This document shows, in pieces, positions 25,145 through 32,227 of a stretch of DNA of 32,227 bases. The notes beneath the pieces were generated by a model, which saw nothing but the letters and a program-made list of their open reading frames with translations, did no database searches and was not told where the DNA came from. The position numbers and the translations under genes are program-made. Every line of letters starts with the position of its first letter. Positions within the stretch are counted from its first letter, which is position 1. Source of the DNA: an uncultured Prevotella sp. (GTDB lineage Bacteria > Bacteroidota > Bacteroidia > Bacteroidales > Bacteroidaceae); NCBI GenBank assembly GCA_945875635.1, contig CAMCLD010000024.1, positions 1-32,227 of the forward strand, given 5' to 3'.

Positions 25145-25184
25145 TTCCACGACGCAATCAGAGAGAAGGGAATTGAAGAAGGAG

Positions 25185-25345
25185 ACCCACCCCAGCCTCT
25201 CGTTAGTGAGGGGAGATGACTCACTCCCAGCCCTTTGTCTTCGGCAAAGTTCCTTACGCTCGGTAATAAGAAAACCGTTTTTCCTATTACTCTCGCTTAA
25301 TCGGAACTTTCTCCAAAGGGAGAGGGGAGGTAGTTACCATAAGAG
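25185..25345. repeat. GC-rich intergenic repeats with a nested 65-bp hairpin
   Basis: The 311-bp gap 25145-25455 has no gene. A first GC-rich copy lies at 25185-25216. A second starts as CACTCCCAGCCCT (about 25222-25234) and resumes as CTCCAAAGGGAGAGGGG (25311-25327), so that the normally continuous core (as at 7491-7525) is interrupted. The interruption contains a long imperfect hairpin, 25246-25310, with perfect ends AAAGTTCC and GGAACTTT and an inner GTAATA/TATTAC stem. The 3' edge GGTAGTTACCATAAGAGG matches the right-end copy near 32.15 kb. Confidence 0.7.
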
Positions 25346-25455
25346 GTTATAACTCGTTTACTTGTCAACTAAAGTAGCAACATTCAATTTTCAACATTCA
25401 CAACTCCTTTCAACCCCTTATGTTGGGCTCTGCCAAACCTTGAATAACGAATCAT

Positions 25456-28419
25456 ATGGACAGCAACAATATACCACAGCAATGGAGCAAATGCCTGCTC
25501 AAGGACGTGTCGTTCGTCAATCTGATGATGCGACGCATATACAACGTACTCATAATTGCCAACCCCTACGATGCTTTCATGCTTGAAGACGACGGCAGGG
25601 TTGAGGAGAAGATTTACAACGAGTATATGGAGCTGGGACTGCGCTATCCACCCATGTTCACACAGGTCAGCACCATAGAAGAGGCAGAGAGCGTGCTGAG
25701 CACCACCAAGATAGACCTTGTCATATGTATGCCTGGCAATGCCGACAACGATGCCTTCGACGTTGCAAGGAACGTGAAGGCTTCCTTCCCCGACATTCAC
25801 TGCGTGGTACTGACACCATTCTCCCACGGCATCACGAAGCGCATGAGAAACGAAGACCTCTCAATCTTCGACTATGTCTTCTGCTGGCTGGGCAACACCA
25901 ACCTCATACTTTCAATCATCAAGCTTATAGAGGACAAGATGAACCTTGAGCATGACATCGAGGAGGCTGGCGTGCAAATGATTCTCCTCGTCGAGGACAG
26001 CATAAGGTTCTATTCCTCCATACTCCCCAACCTCTATGGATACCTGCTGCTGCAGAGCCAGCGCTTCTCCACAGAAGCACTGAACCGCCATGCGGCAACG
26101 CTCAGGATGAGAGGAAGGCCAAAGGTGGTACTTGCAAGGAACTACGAGGAAGCCATGGACCTCTACGACAGGTATCACGGCAACACGCTTGGGGTCATTA
26201 GCGACGTGCGTTTCCCCATGCATGGAGAGAAAGACCCGGAGGCAGGACTGAAACTGCTGCGCAAGATAAGGAGCCGCGACGAATACATACCACTCATCCT
26301 CCAGAGTGCAGAGACGATAAACAAGGAGAAGGCGGAGGCGGAGCATTTCCGTTTCGTTGACAAGAACTCCAAGACCATGAACCTCGACCTCAGGAAAATA
26401 ATGGAGGAGCACATGGGATTCGGCGATTTCATATTCCGCGACCCCAAGACCCACGAGGAAGTGATGCGGGTGAGCACCCTGAAAGAGCTTCAGGACAGCA
26501 TTTTCAAGATTCCCAACGACTCCATGCTCAGACACATAGCCCGCAACCACATGAGCCGCTGGCTGTGCGCAAGAGCCATCTTCCCAGTGTCGGCGTTCCT
26601 CAAGGACATCACGTGGCACAAGCTTCAGGATGTGGACATGCACAAGAAGATTATCTTCGACGCCATAGTGAAATACAGGCACATGAAGAACATCGGCACC
26701 GTCGCCGTCTTCGACCGCCACAAATTCGACCGCTATGCCCATTTCGCACGCATTGGCGAAGGACTGCTCGGCGGCAAGGGCAGAGGACTTGCCTTTCTCG
26801 ACAACATCATAAAGACACACCCGGAATTCAACTCCTTTGACAATGCAAAGGTGCAGATACCAAAGACCGTGGTCCTCTGCACCGACATCTTCGACGAGTT
26901 CATGGAGAAGAACGACCTCTACGGCATAGCTCTCAGCGATGCGTCCGACGAGGACATACTGTCAAGGTTCATGAAAGCCCAGCTTCCCGACTCCCTTGTC
27001 GAGGACTTCTTCGCATTCTTCGAAGCCACCCACAGTCCTATAGCCATACGCTCCTCCTCACTCCTGGAAGATGCCCACTACCAGCCCTTCGCAGGCATAT
27101 ACTCCACATACATGATACCGTGGCACGACAACAAGTACGACATGCTGCAGATGCTGGCATGCGCCATCAAGGGCGTCTATGCCTCCGTCTATTACCGCGA
27201 CTCCAAAGCCTACATGACAGCCACCAGCAATGTCATAGACCAGGAGAAGATGGCGGTCATACTGCAGGAGGTCGTCGGAAAGCAGTATGGCACCCACTAC
27301 TACCCCAACGTCAGCGGCGTGCTACGCTCGCTCAACTACTACCCGCTTGGTGACGAGACGTCGGAAGAGGGAATTGCAAGCCTCGCCCTGGGACTTGGAA
27401 AATACATCGTTGACGGAGGACAGACGCTCAGGGTGTCGCCGTTCCATCCCACACAGGTGTTGCAGACAAGCGAGATGGAGATTGCACTCAGGGAGACACA
27501 GACACAATTCTACGCACTCGACATGACTCACGTGGGCAACGACTTCAAGGTGGACGACGGGTTCAACATTCTGAAGCTGAAGGTTAAGGAAGCCGACAAG
27601 GATGGCTCACTGCAATATATCGCTTCCACCTACGACCCCTACGACCAGATGATACGCGACGGCATCTACGAGGGAGGACGGAAAATCATCTCCTTCTGCG
27701 GACTCCTCCAGCAGGGAGTGTTCCCCCTCCCGGAACTACTACAGATGGCAATGACAAGCGGAAGGGATGCCATGAGACGCCCCGTAGAGATAGAGTTCGC
27801 ATGCAATGTCAATGCCGACCGCACAGGGGAACTATACCTGCTGCAGATACGACCCATCGTCGATTCCAAGCAGGAGATAAGCGAAGACCTCTCCACCATC
27901 GACGGTGACAGCTGCCTCCTACGTTCCGACATGTCGCTCGGGCATGGCGTCAGCGAGGACGTGAGAGACGTGGTATATGTGAAGACCCCCGACAACTTCA
28001 CCGCCATGAACAATCCCACCATAGCCTCACACATAGAACGGATAAACCGCAAGTTCCTCGACGATGGAAAGGAATACATCCTGATAGGTCCGGGACGGTG
28101 GGGGTCGAGCGACCCATGGCTTGGCATACCCGTGAAATGGCCCCACATAAGTGCCGCCAGAGTCATCGTAGAAGAAGGATTGCCCAACTACAGGGTTGAC
28201 CCGAGCCAGGGAACACATTTCTTCCAGAACCTCACAAGCTTCGGCGTAGGCTACTTCACCGTCAACACCTTCAAGGGCGAGGGCATCTGCCGCAAACCAC
28301 TGCTTGACGCCATGGCAGCCATCGACGAGACAGAATACATAAGGCATGTGCGTTTCGAAAAACCACTGCGCATCATGATGGACGGCAAGAAACAGATTGG
28401 TGTCGTGCTTTTAAAATAA
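25456..28419 (+). CDS. receiver-like/PEP-pyruvate-binding hybrid protein
   Basis: 987-aa cytoplasmic protein. Residues 27-165 form a degenerate receiver domain, with C91 where the phospho-accepting Asp should be (LVICMPG). Residues 173-315 form a second receiver with all key positions: E180/D181 (LLVEDS), D250 (ISDVRFP), S284 (LQSAE) and K303 (VDKNSK). From about 420 to 830 runs a PEP/pyruvate-binding (PPDK N-terminal, ATP-grasp) domain: GEGLLGGKGRGLAFL (434-448), AIRSSSLLEDAHYQPFAG, VDGGQTLRVSP and LYLLQIRPI. A C-terminal region has GPGRWGSSDPWLGIP. The phospho-histidine swivelling domain and the PEP TIM barrel of PpsA/PpdK are both absent, so it cannot be a complete PEP synthase and may be a signalling or regulatory ATP-grasp protein. 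It is often labelled PEP synthase. Confidence 0.85.
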   Translation: MDSNNIPQQWSKCLLKDVSFVNLMMRRIYNVLIIANPYDAFMLEDDGRVEEKIYNEYMELGLRYPPMFTQVSTIEEAESVLSTTKIDLVICMPGNADNDAFDVARNVKASFPDIHCVVLTPFSHGITKRMRNEDLSIFDYVFCWLGNTNLILSIIKLIEDKMNLEHDIEEAGVQMILLVEDSIRFYSSILPNLYGYLLLQSQRFSTEALNRHAATLRMRGRPKVVLARNYEEAMDLYDRYHGNTLGVISDVRFPMHGEKDPEAGLKLLRKIRSRDEYIPLILQSAETINKEKAEAEHFRFVDKNSKTMNLDLRKIMEEHMGFGDFIFRDPKTHEEVMRVSTLKELQDSIFKIPNDSMLRHIARNHMSRWLCARAIFPVSAFLKDITWHKLQDVDMHKKIIFDAIVKYRHMKNIGTVAVFDRHKFDRYAHFARIGEGLLGGKGRGLAFLDNIIKTHPEFNSFDNAKVQIPKTVVLCTDIFDEFMEKNDLYGIALSDASDEDILSRFMKAQLPDSLVEDFFAFFEATHSPIAIRSSSLLEDAHYQPFAGIYSTYMIPWHDNKYDMLQMLACAIKGVYASVYYRDSKAYMTATSNVIDQEKMAVILQEVVGKQYGTHYYPNVSGVLRSLNYYPLGDETSEEGIASLALGLGKYIVDGGQTLRVSPFHPTQVLQTSEMEIALRETQTQFYALDMTHVGNDFKVDDGFNILKLKVKEADKDGSLQYIASTYDPYDQMIRDGIYEGGRKIISFCGLLQQGVFPLPELLQMAMTSGRDAMRRPVEIEFACNVNADRTGELYLLQIRPIVDSKQEISEDLSTIDGDSCLLRSDMSLGHGVSEDVRDVVYVKTPDNFTAMNNPTIASHIERINRKFLDDGKEYILIGPGRWGSSDPWLGIPVKWPHISAARVIVEEGLPNYRVDPSQGTHFFQNLTSFGVGYFTVNTFKGEGICRKPLLDAMAAIDETEYIRHVRFEKPLRIMMDGKKQIGVVLLK

Positions 28420-28430
28420 TCACCCCATTA

Positions 28431-28462
28431 TTTGGCAGAAAAGGAAAAAAAACGTATTTTTG
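28431..28462 (+). promoter_or_regulatory. era-der operon promoter (Bacteroidetes type)
   Basis: TTTG (28431-28434), 20-bp spacer, TATTTTTG (28455-28462); both boxes and spacing are ideal. It lies 12 bp after the preceding gene and gives a leader of about 255 nt to the era ATG. Confidence 0.7.
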
Positions 28463-28491
28463 CACATCTATTTTAGGTGTCAGATCTTAAG

Positions 28492-28724
28492 GTTTTGAAA
28501 GTTGAAAGTTGAACCGATGGAGCAGCGAGCGGGGATGCCAAGCTTGCTTGAGCTATCCCGAGTCGTGACAGAGGAAGGCGAAGCCAATGTTGAATGTTGA
28601 ATCTTCAATCTTCTTCAATCTTCAATTTTCAATCTTTGAAGACCTCACACTCTTTTATCCTCCCCTCCCCAGGGAGGGGCTGAGGGTGGGCCTCAAACCT
28701 TTAAACCTTTTAAACTCACATATT
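28492..28724. repeat. era leader: hairpin, GTTGAA/TTCAATCTTC repeats and a GC-rich repeat
   Basis: The 305-bp gap before era holds no gene. It contains GTTGAAAGTTGAA-type repeats (28499-28512), a hairpin with a GGGAT/ATCCC stem (28532-28536 and 28555-28559), TTCAATCTTC repeats at about 28602-28635 and a GC-rich repeat at 28659-28693 (CCCCTCCCCAGGGAGGGG core). The last is open in the era frame but is not needed for the protein. Confidence 0.55.
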
Positions 28725-29606
28725 ATGCACAAGGCAGGATTCGTAAACATCGTGGGCAACCCCAATGTGGGAAAGTCCACGCTCATGAACCAACTCGTCG
28801 GAGAGAAAATCAGCATAGCCACCTTCAAGGCACAGACGACACGCCACAGGATAATGGGCATCGTCAACACCGACGACATGCAGATAGTATTCTCCGACAC
28901 ACCCGGAGTCCTGAAGCCCAACTACAAGCTCCAGGAGTCCATGCTGGCATTCTCGGAGTCGGCCCTTGCCGATGCCGACGTCTTGCTCTATGTCACAGAC
29001 GTAGTAGAGAATCCAGAGAAGAACATGGACTTCCTCGAGAAAATAAGGAAGATGACCATCCCCGTGCTGATACTTGTCAACAAGATTGACATGAGCAAGC
29101 AGGACAGCCTCGGCGACATAGTAGAGAAATGGCACACCCTCCTCCCCAATGCAGAGATACTACCCATCTCCGCCAAGAACAAGTTCGGCGTTGACATCCT
29201 GCTGCGGCGCATCAGGGAACTGCTGCCAGACAGCCCACCCTTCTTCGGGAAAGACCAGCTCACAGACAAGCCGGCACGCTTCTTCGTAAGCGAAATCATA
29301 AGGGAGAAAATCCTGCTCTACTACGACAAGGAGATACCATACTCCGTGGAGGTGAAGGTAGAGAGATTCAAGGAGACGGAGGACAAGATACACATCAGCG
29401 TGGTGATTTTCGTGGAAAGGGAGTCGCAGAAAGGCATCATCATCGGCCATCAGGGCTACGCCCTCAAGAAAGTGGGCACCGAAGCCCGCAAGGCACTCGA
29501 ACTGTTCTTCGGCAAGAAAATATACCTTGAGACATACGTCAAGGTTGACAAGGACTGGAGAAACTCCGACAAGGAACTTGACAATTTCGGGTATAAGGAA
29601 ACTTAA
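28725..29606 (+). CDS. era: GTPase Era
   Basis: Ras-like GTPase that binds 16S rRNA and assists 30S subunit assembly. 293 aa from ATG 28725 ([19 protein letters not shown]). G1 is GNPNVGKST (11-19), G3 DTPG in [12 protein letters not shown]4 NKID. A C-terminal KH RNA-binding domain contains [22 protein letters not shown]. The open frame continues upstream to 28587, but those codons are leader repeats. der follows after 13 bp. Confidence 0.96.
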   Translation: MHKAGFVNIVGNPNVGKSTLMNQLVGEKISIATFKAQTTRHRIMGIVNTDDMQIVFSDTPGVLKPNYKLQESMLAFSESALADADVLLYVTDVVENPEKNMDFLEKIRKMTIPVLILVNKIDMSKQDSLGDIVEKWHTLLPNAEILPISAKNKFGVDILLRRIRELLPDSPPFFGKDQLTDKPARFFVSEIIREKILLYYDKEIPYSVEVKVERFKETEDKIHISVVIFVERESQKGIIIGHQGYALKKVGTEARKALELFFGKKIYLETYVKVDKDWRNSDKELDNFGYKET

Positions 29607-29619
29607 ATTATGGAATTTT

Positions 29620-30933
29620 ATGGGAAACTTAGTAGCTATAGTAGGAAGGCCTAACGTAGGCAAATCAACATTGTTCAACAGGCTCACACAGTCGCGCAAG
29701 GCAATAGTGAGCGACACGGCAGGCACCACGCGCGACAGGCAGTACGGCAAGTGCGCATGGAACGGCAGGGAATTCTCTGTCATCGATACCGGTGGGTGGG
29801 TAGTGAAGTCGGACGACATCTTCGAAGACGCCATCCGCAAGCAAGTCATAGTGGCAACAGAGGAAGCCGACCTTGTGCTATTCCTCGTTGACGTGGAGAC
29901 AGGAGTGACAGACTGGGACATGGACGTAGCAATGATTTTGCGCAAGACAAAACTCCCCGTCATGCTCGTAGCCAACAAGGTTGACAACAGCAGCGAGTAT
30001 TACATGGCAGCCGAGTTCTACAAGCTTGGACTCGGCGAACCAATATGCATAAGCGCAGCCACAGGCGGAGGGACAGGCGACCTGCTCGATGCACTGCTGT
30101 CAAACCTCAACACCAAGGCGCAGGACAACATCGCCGACGACACACCGAGGTTTGCCGTCGTAGGGCGACCCAATGCAGGGAAGTCAAGCCTCATCAACGC
30201 CCTCATGGGAGAAGACCGCAACATCGTTACCGAGATAGCCGGCACCACGCGCGACAGCATTTACACGAGATACGACAAGTTTGGCTTCGACTTCTACCTC
30301 GTCGATACAGCAGGCATTAGGAGGAAAAACAGGGTGACAGAGGACTTGGAGTTCTACAGCGTCATGAGGTCCATCAGGGCAATAGAGAACTCCGACGTGT
30401 GCATACTCATGATTGACGCCACCCGAGGCATAGAGTCGCAAGACCTGAACATTTTCCACCTCATCCAGAAAAACAACAAGTCGCTCGTAGTGGTAGTCAA
30501 CAAGTGGGACCTCGTAGAAGACAAGAGCCAGGAAGCCATCAAGACTTTCGAGAACGCCATAAGGCAGAGGATGGCGCCGTTCGTCGATTTCCCCATCATC
30601 TTCGCATCAGCCGTTACCAAACAGCGCATCTTCAAGGTACTGGAAACAGCACAGCAGGTATTCGACAACCGCACGGCAAAGGTAGGCACGGCAAAGCTCA
30701 ACGAGGTGATGCTCCCACTCATAGAAGCCTATCCGCCGCCATCGATAAAAGGCAAGTACATAAAAATAAAATACGTCTCGCAGCTGCCAAACACGCAGAT
30801 TCCATCCTTCGTCTTCTACGCCAACCTGCCACAATACATCAAGGAACCCTACAAGCGTTTCCTCGAAAACAAGATCAGGGAGAACTGGAGCATGCACGGC
30901 TGCCCCATCAACATATTCATAAGGCAGAAATGA
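29620..30933 (+). CDS. der: ribosome biogenesis GTPase Der (EngA)
   Basis: Tandem-GTPase factor for 50S subunit assembly. 437 aa from ATG 29620 ([17 protein letters not shown]). Two G domains: G1 GRPNVGKST (9-17) and the second GRPNAGKSS (about 182-190), each with DTAG/DTGG, NKVD and NKWD motifs. A KH-like C-terminal domain ends the chain. The frame extends upstream over the end of era but the proper start is 29620. The stop overlaps the start of the downstream lipoprotein (ATGA). Confidence 0.96.
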   Translation: MGNLVAIVGRPNVGKSTLFNRLTQSRKAIVSDTAGTTRDRQYGKCAWNGREFSVIDTGGWVVKSDDIFEDAIRKQVIVATEEADLVLFLVDVETGVTDWDMDVAMILRKTKLPVMLVANKVDNSSEYYMAAEFYKLGLGEPICISAATGGGTGDLLDALLSNLNTKAQDNIADDTPRFAVVGRPNAGKSSLINALMGEDRNIVTEIAGTTRDSIYTRYDKFGFDFYLVDTAGIRRKNRVTEDLEFYSVMRSIRAIENSDVCILMIDATRGIESQDLNIFHLIQKNNKSLVVVVNKWDLVEDKSQEAIKTFENAIRQRMAPFVDFPIIFASAVTKQRIFKVLETAQQVFDNRTAKVGTAKLNEVMLPLIEAYPPPSIKGKYIKIKYVSQLPNTQIPSFVFYANLPQYIKEPYKRFLENKIRENWSMHGCPINIFIRQK

Positions 30934-31343
30934 AAACGACAGCTAAGAGTCATCGCCTTATGACGAGCTTTATCGCCATGCTTGCACTCCTCTCAGGCTG
31001 CAGGCATGGCAACGACGACGTTGCCCCCATAGTGGGCAACATTGCAAAGAGCTACTACGACAATCTTCTCCGGGGCGACTACGACGCATTCGTTGAAGCA
31101 CAGCACCATCCCGACACCATCCCCCACAGCTACAAGAGCCAGCTGGCAGACAACGCCAGGATGTTCATGGCGCAGATGAAGGAAGAACATGGAGGCATAG
31201 CGTCAATATCCGTAAAGAGGACCGAGGTTGACACCCTTCACCATGCCGCAAGCGTCTTCCTGCTCATGCGCTTCCGCGACAATACAGAAGAGCAAGTCAT
31301 AGTGCCCATGGTCCGGAAAGGCGGCACTTGGCTACTGCGGTAG
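30930..31343 (+). CDS. small lipoprotein, NTF2-like (DUF4878-like)
   Basis: 137 aa. Signal peptide with lipobox LLSGC (C24), so it is probably lipid-anchored in the envelope. The mature part has an N-terminal helix [21 protein letters not shown] (about 37-57) and a beta-rich C-terminus ending [13 protein letters not shown], as in NTF2-like DUF4878 lipoproteins. ATG 30930 overlaps the der stop by 4 bp, so it is translationally coupled to a ribosome-assembly GTPase; the reason is unknown. The longer open frame starting upstream is an out-of-frame reading of der. The end overlaps mlaF by 12 bp. Confidence 0.8.
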   Translation: MKTTAKSHRLMTSFIAMLALLSGCRHGNDDVAPIVGNIAKSYYDNLLRGDYDAFVEAQHHPDTIPHSYKSQLADNARMFMAQMKEEHGGIASISVKRTEVDTLHHAASVFLLMRFRDNTEEQVIVPMVRKGGTWLLR

Positions 31344-32087
31344 GTTCCTCACCTTCTTGAAGAGGTCAGAGGCAAACACCAGGTCGTTGAGCTTCCTGTT
31401 CTCCGACCCAACCACCTGCGTCTTGTCACCCTGCCATTCCTTCCTGCCGTCGGCAATGAAAAGGATGTTCTCCCCGATGCCCATCACGGAGTTCATGTCG
31501 TGAGTGTTGATGATGGTGGTGGTATTGTATTCCTGCGTGATGCTGTGCAGCAGACCGTCAATGACCAACGACGTCTTTGGGTCAAGTCCCGAGTTAGGCT
31601 CGTCGCAGAACAAGTACTTGGGATTCATGACCACCGCTCTCGCTATGGCAACCCTCTTCTGCATGCCACCCGATATCTCTCCCGGGTATTTCCCCTCCGC
31701 ATCGCCAAGGTTCACCCTGTCAAGGCATTCCCTCGCCCGTGCCACCCTCTCCCTGAGGTTCATCGTCGAGAACATGTCAAGCGGGAACATCACGTTCTCA
31801 AGCACGGTGAGCGAGTCAAACAGGGCAGCACTCTGGAATATCATCCCCATCTCGCGCCTCATCGCCACCTTCTCGTCCTTCGTCATCCTCACGAAGTCCC
31901 TGCCGTCATAGAGCACCTCGCCGCTCGTAGGCTCCAGCAGTCCCACGAGAGTCTTCATCAGCACGGTCTTCCCCGCACCACTCTGCCCTATTATGAGGTT
32001 AGTCTTCCCATCCTCAAACAGGGTGTTAATGTCGTTGAGCACGACCTTGTCGTCAAACGACTTATTTATATGTCTTAGTTCAATCAT
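31332..32087 (-). CDS. mlaF: ABC transporter ATP-binding protein, MlaF type
   Basis: 251-aa ATPase of the Mla-type phospholipid/organic-solvent transport complex. Walker A GQSGAGKT (34-41), Q-loop MIFQSAALFD, signature EISGGMQKRVAIARA, Walker B YLFCDEPNSGLDP and the H-loop in INTHDM. The SAALFDSLTVLENV stretch and SGGMQKR are typical of MlaF. ATG at 32087 is preferred over the TTG at 32093. The usual partner, the MlaE permease, would lie to the right, beyond the window. The 3' end overlaps the lipoprotein gene convergently. Confidence 0.9.
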   Translation of the reverse strand: MIELRHINKSFDDKVVLNDINTLFEDGKTNLIIGQSGAGKTVLMKTLVGLLEPTSGEVLYDGRDFVRMTKDEKVAMRREMGMIFQSAALFDSLTVLENVMFPLDMFSTMNLRERVARARECLDRVNLGDAEGKYPGEISGGMQKRVAIARAVVMNPKYLFCDEPNSGLDPKTSLVIDGLLHSITQEYNTTTIINTHDMNSVMGIGENILFIADGRKEWQGDKTQVVGSENRKLNDLVFASDLFKKVRNLPQ

Positions 32088-32107
32088 AATCAAGGTTAAC
32101 GAGTTGA

Positions 32108-32227
32108 AGCCTCACCCCCGACCCCTCTCCAAAAGAGAGGGGAGATGGTTACCATAAGAGGCTTTAAAAAATGATAATTCAACATTCTACCTCCCCTCTC
32201 TTTTGGAGAGGGGTCGGGGGTGAGGCT
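32108..32227. repeat. perfect 37-bp inverted repeat pair upstream of mlaF
   Basis: 32108-32144 and 32191-32227 are exact inverse copies over 37 bp, each with an internal CCCCTCTC/GAGAGGGG hairpin. They enclose 46 bp that include GGTTACCATAAGAGGC, also found beside the copy near 25.33 kb. The right arm ends at the last base of the window, so the element may continue. Same GC-rich family as at 7.5, 16.4, 25.2 and 28.7 kb. Confidence 0.85.

Noticed and set aside
24911..25150. Open frame on the minus strand across the tRNA gene
   Set aside because: It reads the reverse complement of tRNA-Arg, a common spurious ORF, and has no other support.
25070..25345. tRNA-Arg as the attachment site of an integrated island
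   Set aside because: No integrase and no duplicated tRNA 3' end were found; the flank contains only small repeats followed by a core-like gene.
30504..30929. Upstream extension of the lipoprotein frame
   Set aside because: It is an alternative frame of der; the ATG at 30930 is followed at once by a signal peptide and lipobox.

Overview
The window looks like a chromosomal segment of a Bacteroidales bacterium, most likely Prevotellaceae. The reasons are the A/T-rich leaders with little Shine-Dalgarno signal, repeated TAnnTTTG promoter boxes (some with a TTTG-like box 19-20 bp upstream), the DUF3822-rsmD pair, and the argR-GNAT-argG-argC-argD-proC block. The assignment rests on gene content and motifs read by eye; no search was run.

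Layout, left to right. 1-161: a 22-bp-period array of perfect palindromes. 162-4577 (-): acyl-CoA ligase, proB, rmuC as a tight operon. 4769-5323 (-): XRE-cupin regulator. 5538-7408 (-): an AAA ATPase followed by a DUF4435 TOPRIM-like protein, the architecture of the PARIS defence system. 7409-7700: a repeat-rich spacer. 7701-12091 (+): DMT-family exporter, dnaG, cls. 12066-13907 (-): a membrane protein, DUF3822 and rsmD. 14065-15495 (+): a RecD2-like helicase. 15559-21668 (-): the arginine/proline block argR, GNAT-DUF559 fusion, argG, a PspC-domain protein, argC, argD, proC. 21932-23743 (+): dnaX, convergent with asnA (-, to 24773). 25070-25144: tRNA-Arg(CCG). 25456-28419 (+): a large receiver/PEP-pyruvate-binding hybrid. 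28725-31343 (+): era, der and a lipoprotein. 31332-32087 (-): an MlaF-type ABC ATPase. The window ends exactly at the edge of a 37-bp inverted repeat.

The most unusual feature is in the arginine operon. A GC-rich palindrome-like repeat occurs there four times, as two inverted pairs. One pair (20049-20075 and 20500-20526, 27 bp, perfect) brackets a DUF559 (Vsr-like endonuclease fold) coding segment. That segment is fused in frame to the end of the GNAT protein, and its stop codon overlaps the argG start. The second pair (17549-17575 and 17667-17691) brackets the argC-argD junction and has no nuclease. In both cases the inner end of the repeat is translated, so ArgG and ArgD carry the same foreign peptide, STPPTGGQGG, near their N-termini. 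A related but more degenerate GC-rich repeat lies in the leaders of proC and era, behind the tRNA, in front of the AAA/DUF4435 pair and at the right end of the window. This suggests a family of small mobile palindromic elements, perhaps mobilised by DUF559 proteins, that inserts at gene junctions and alters protein ends.

The rest is largely housekeeping: replication (dnaG, dnaX), ribosome assembly (era, der, rsmD), phospholipid synthesis (cls), amino-acid synthesis (proB, proC, arg genes, asnA) and genome maintenance (rmuC, RecD2-like helicase).
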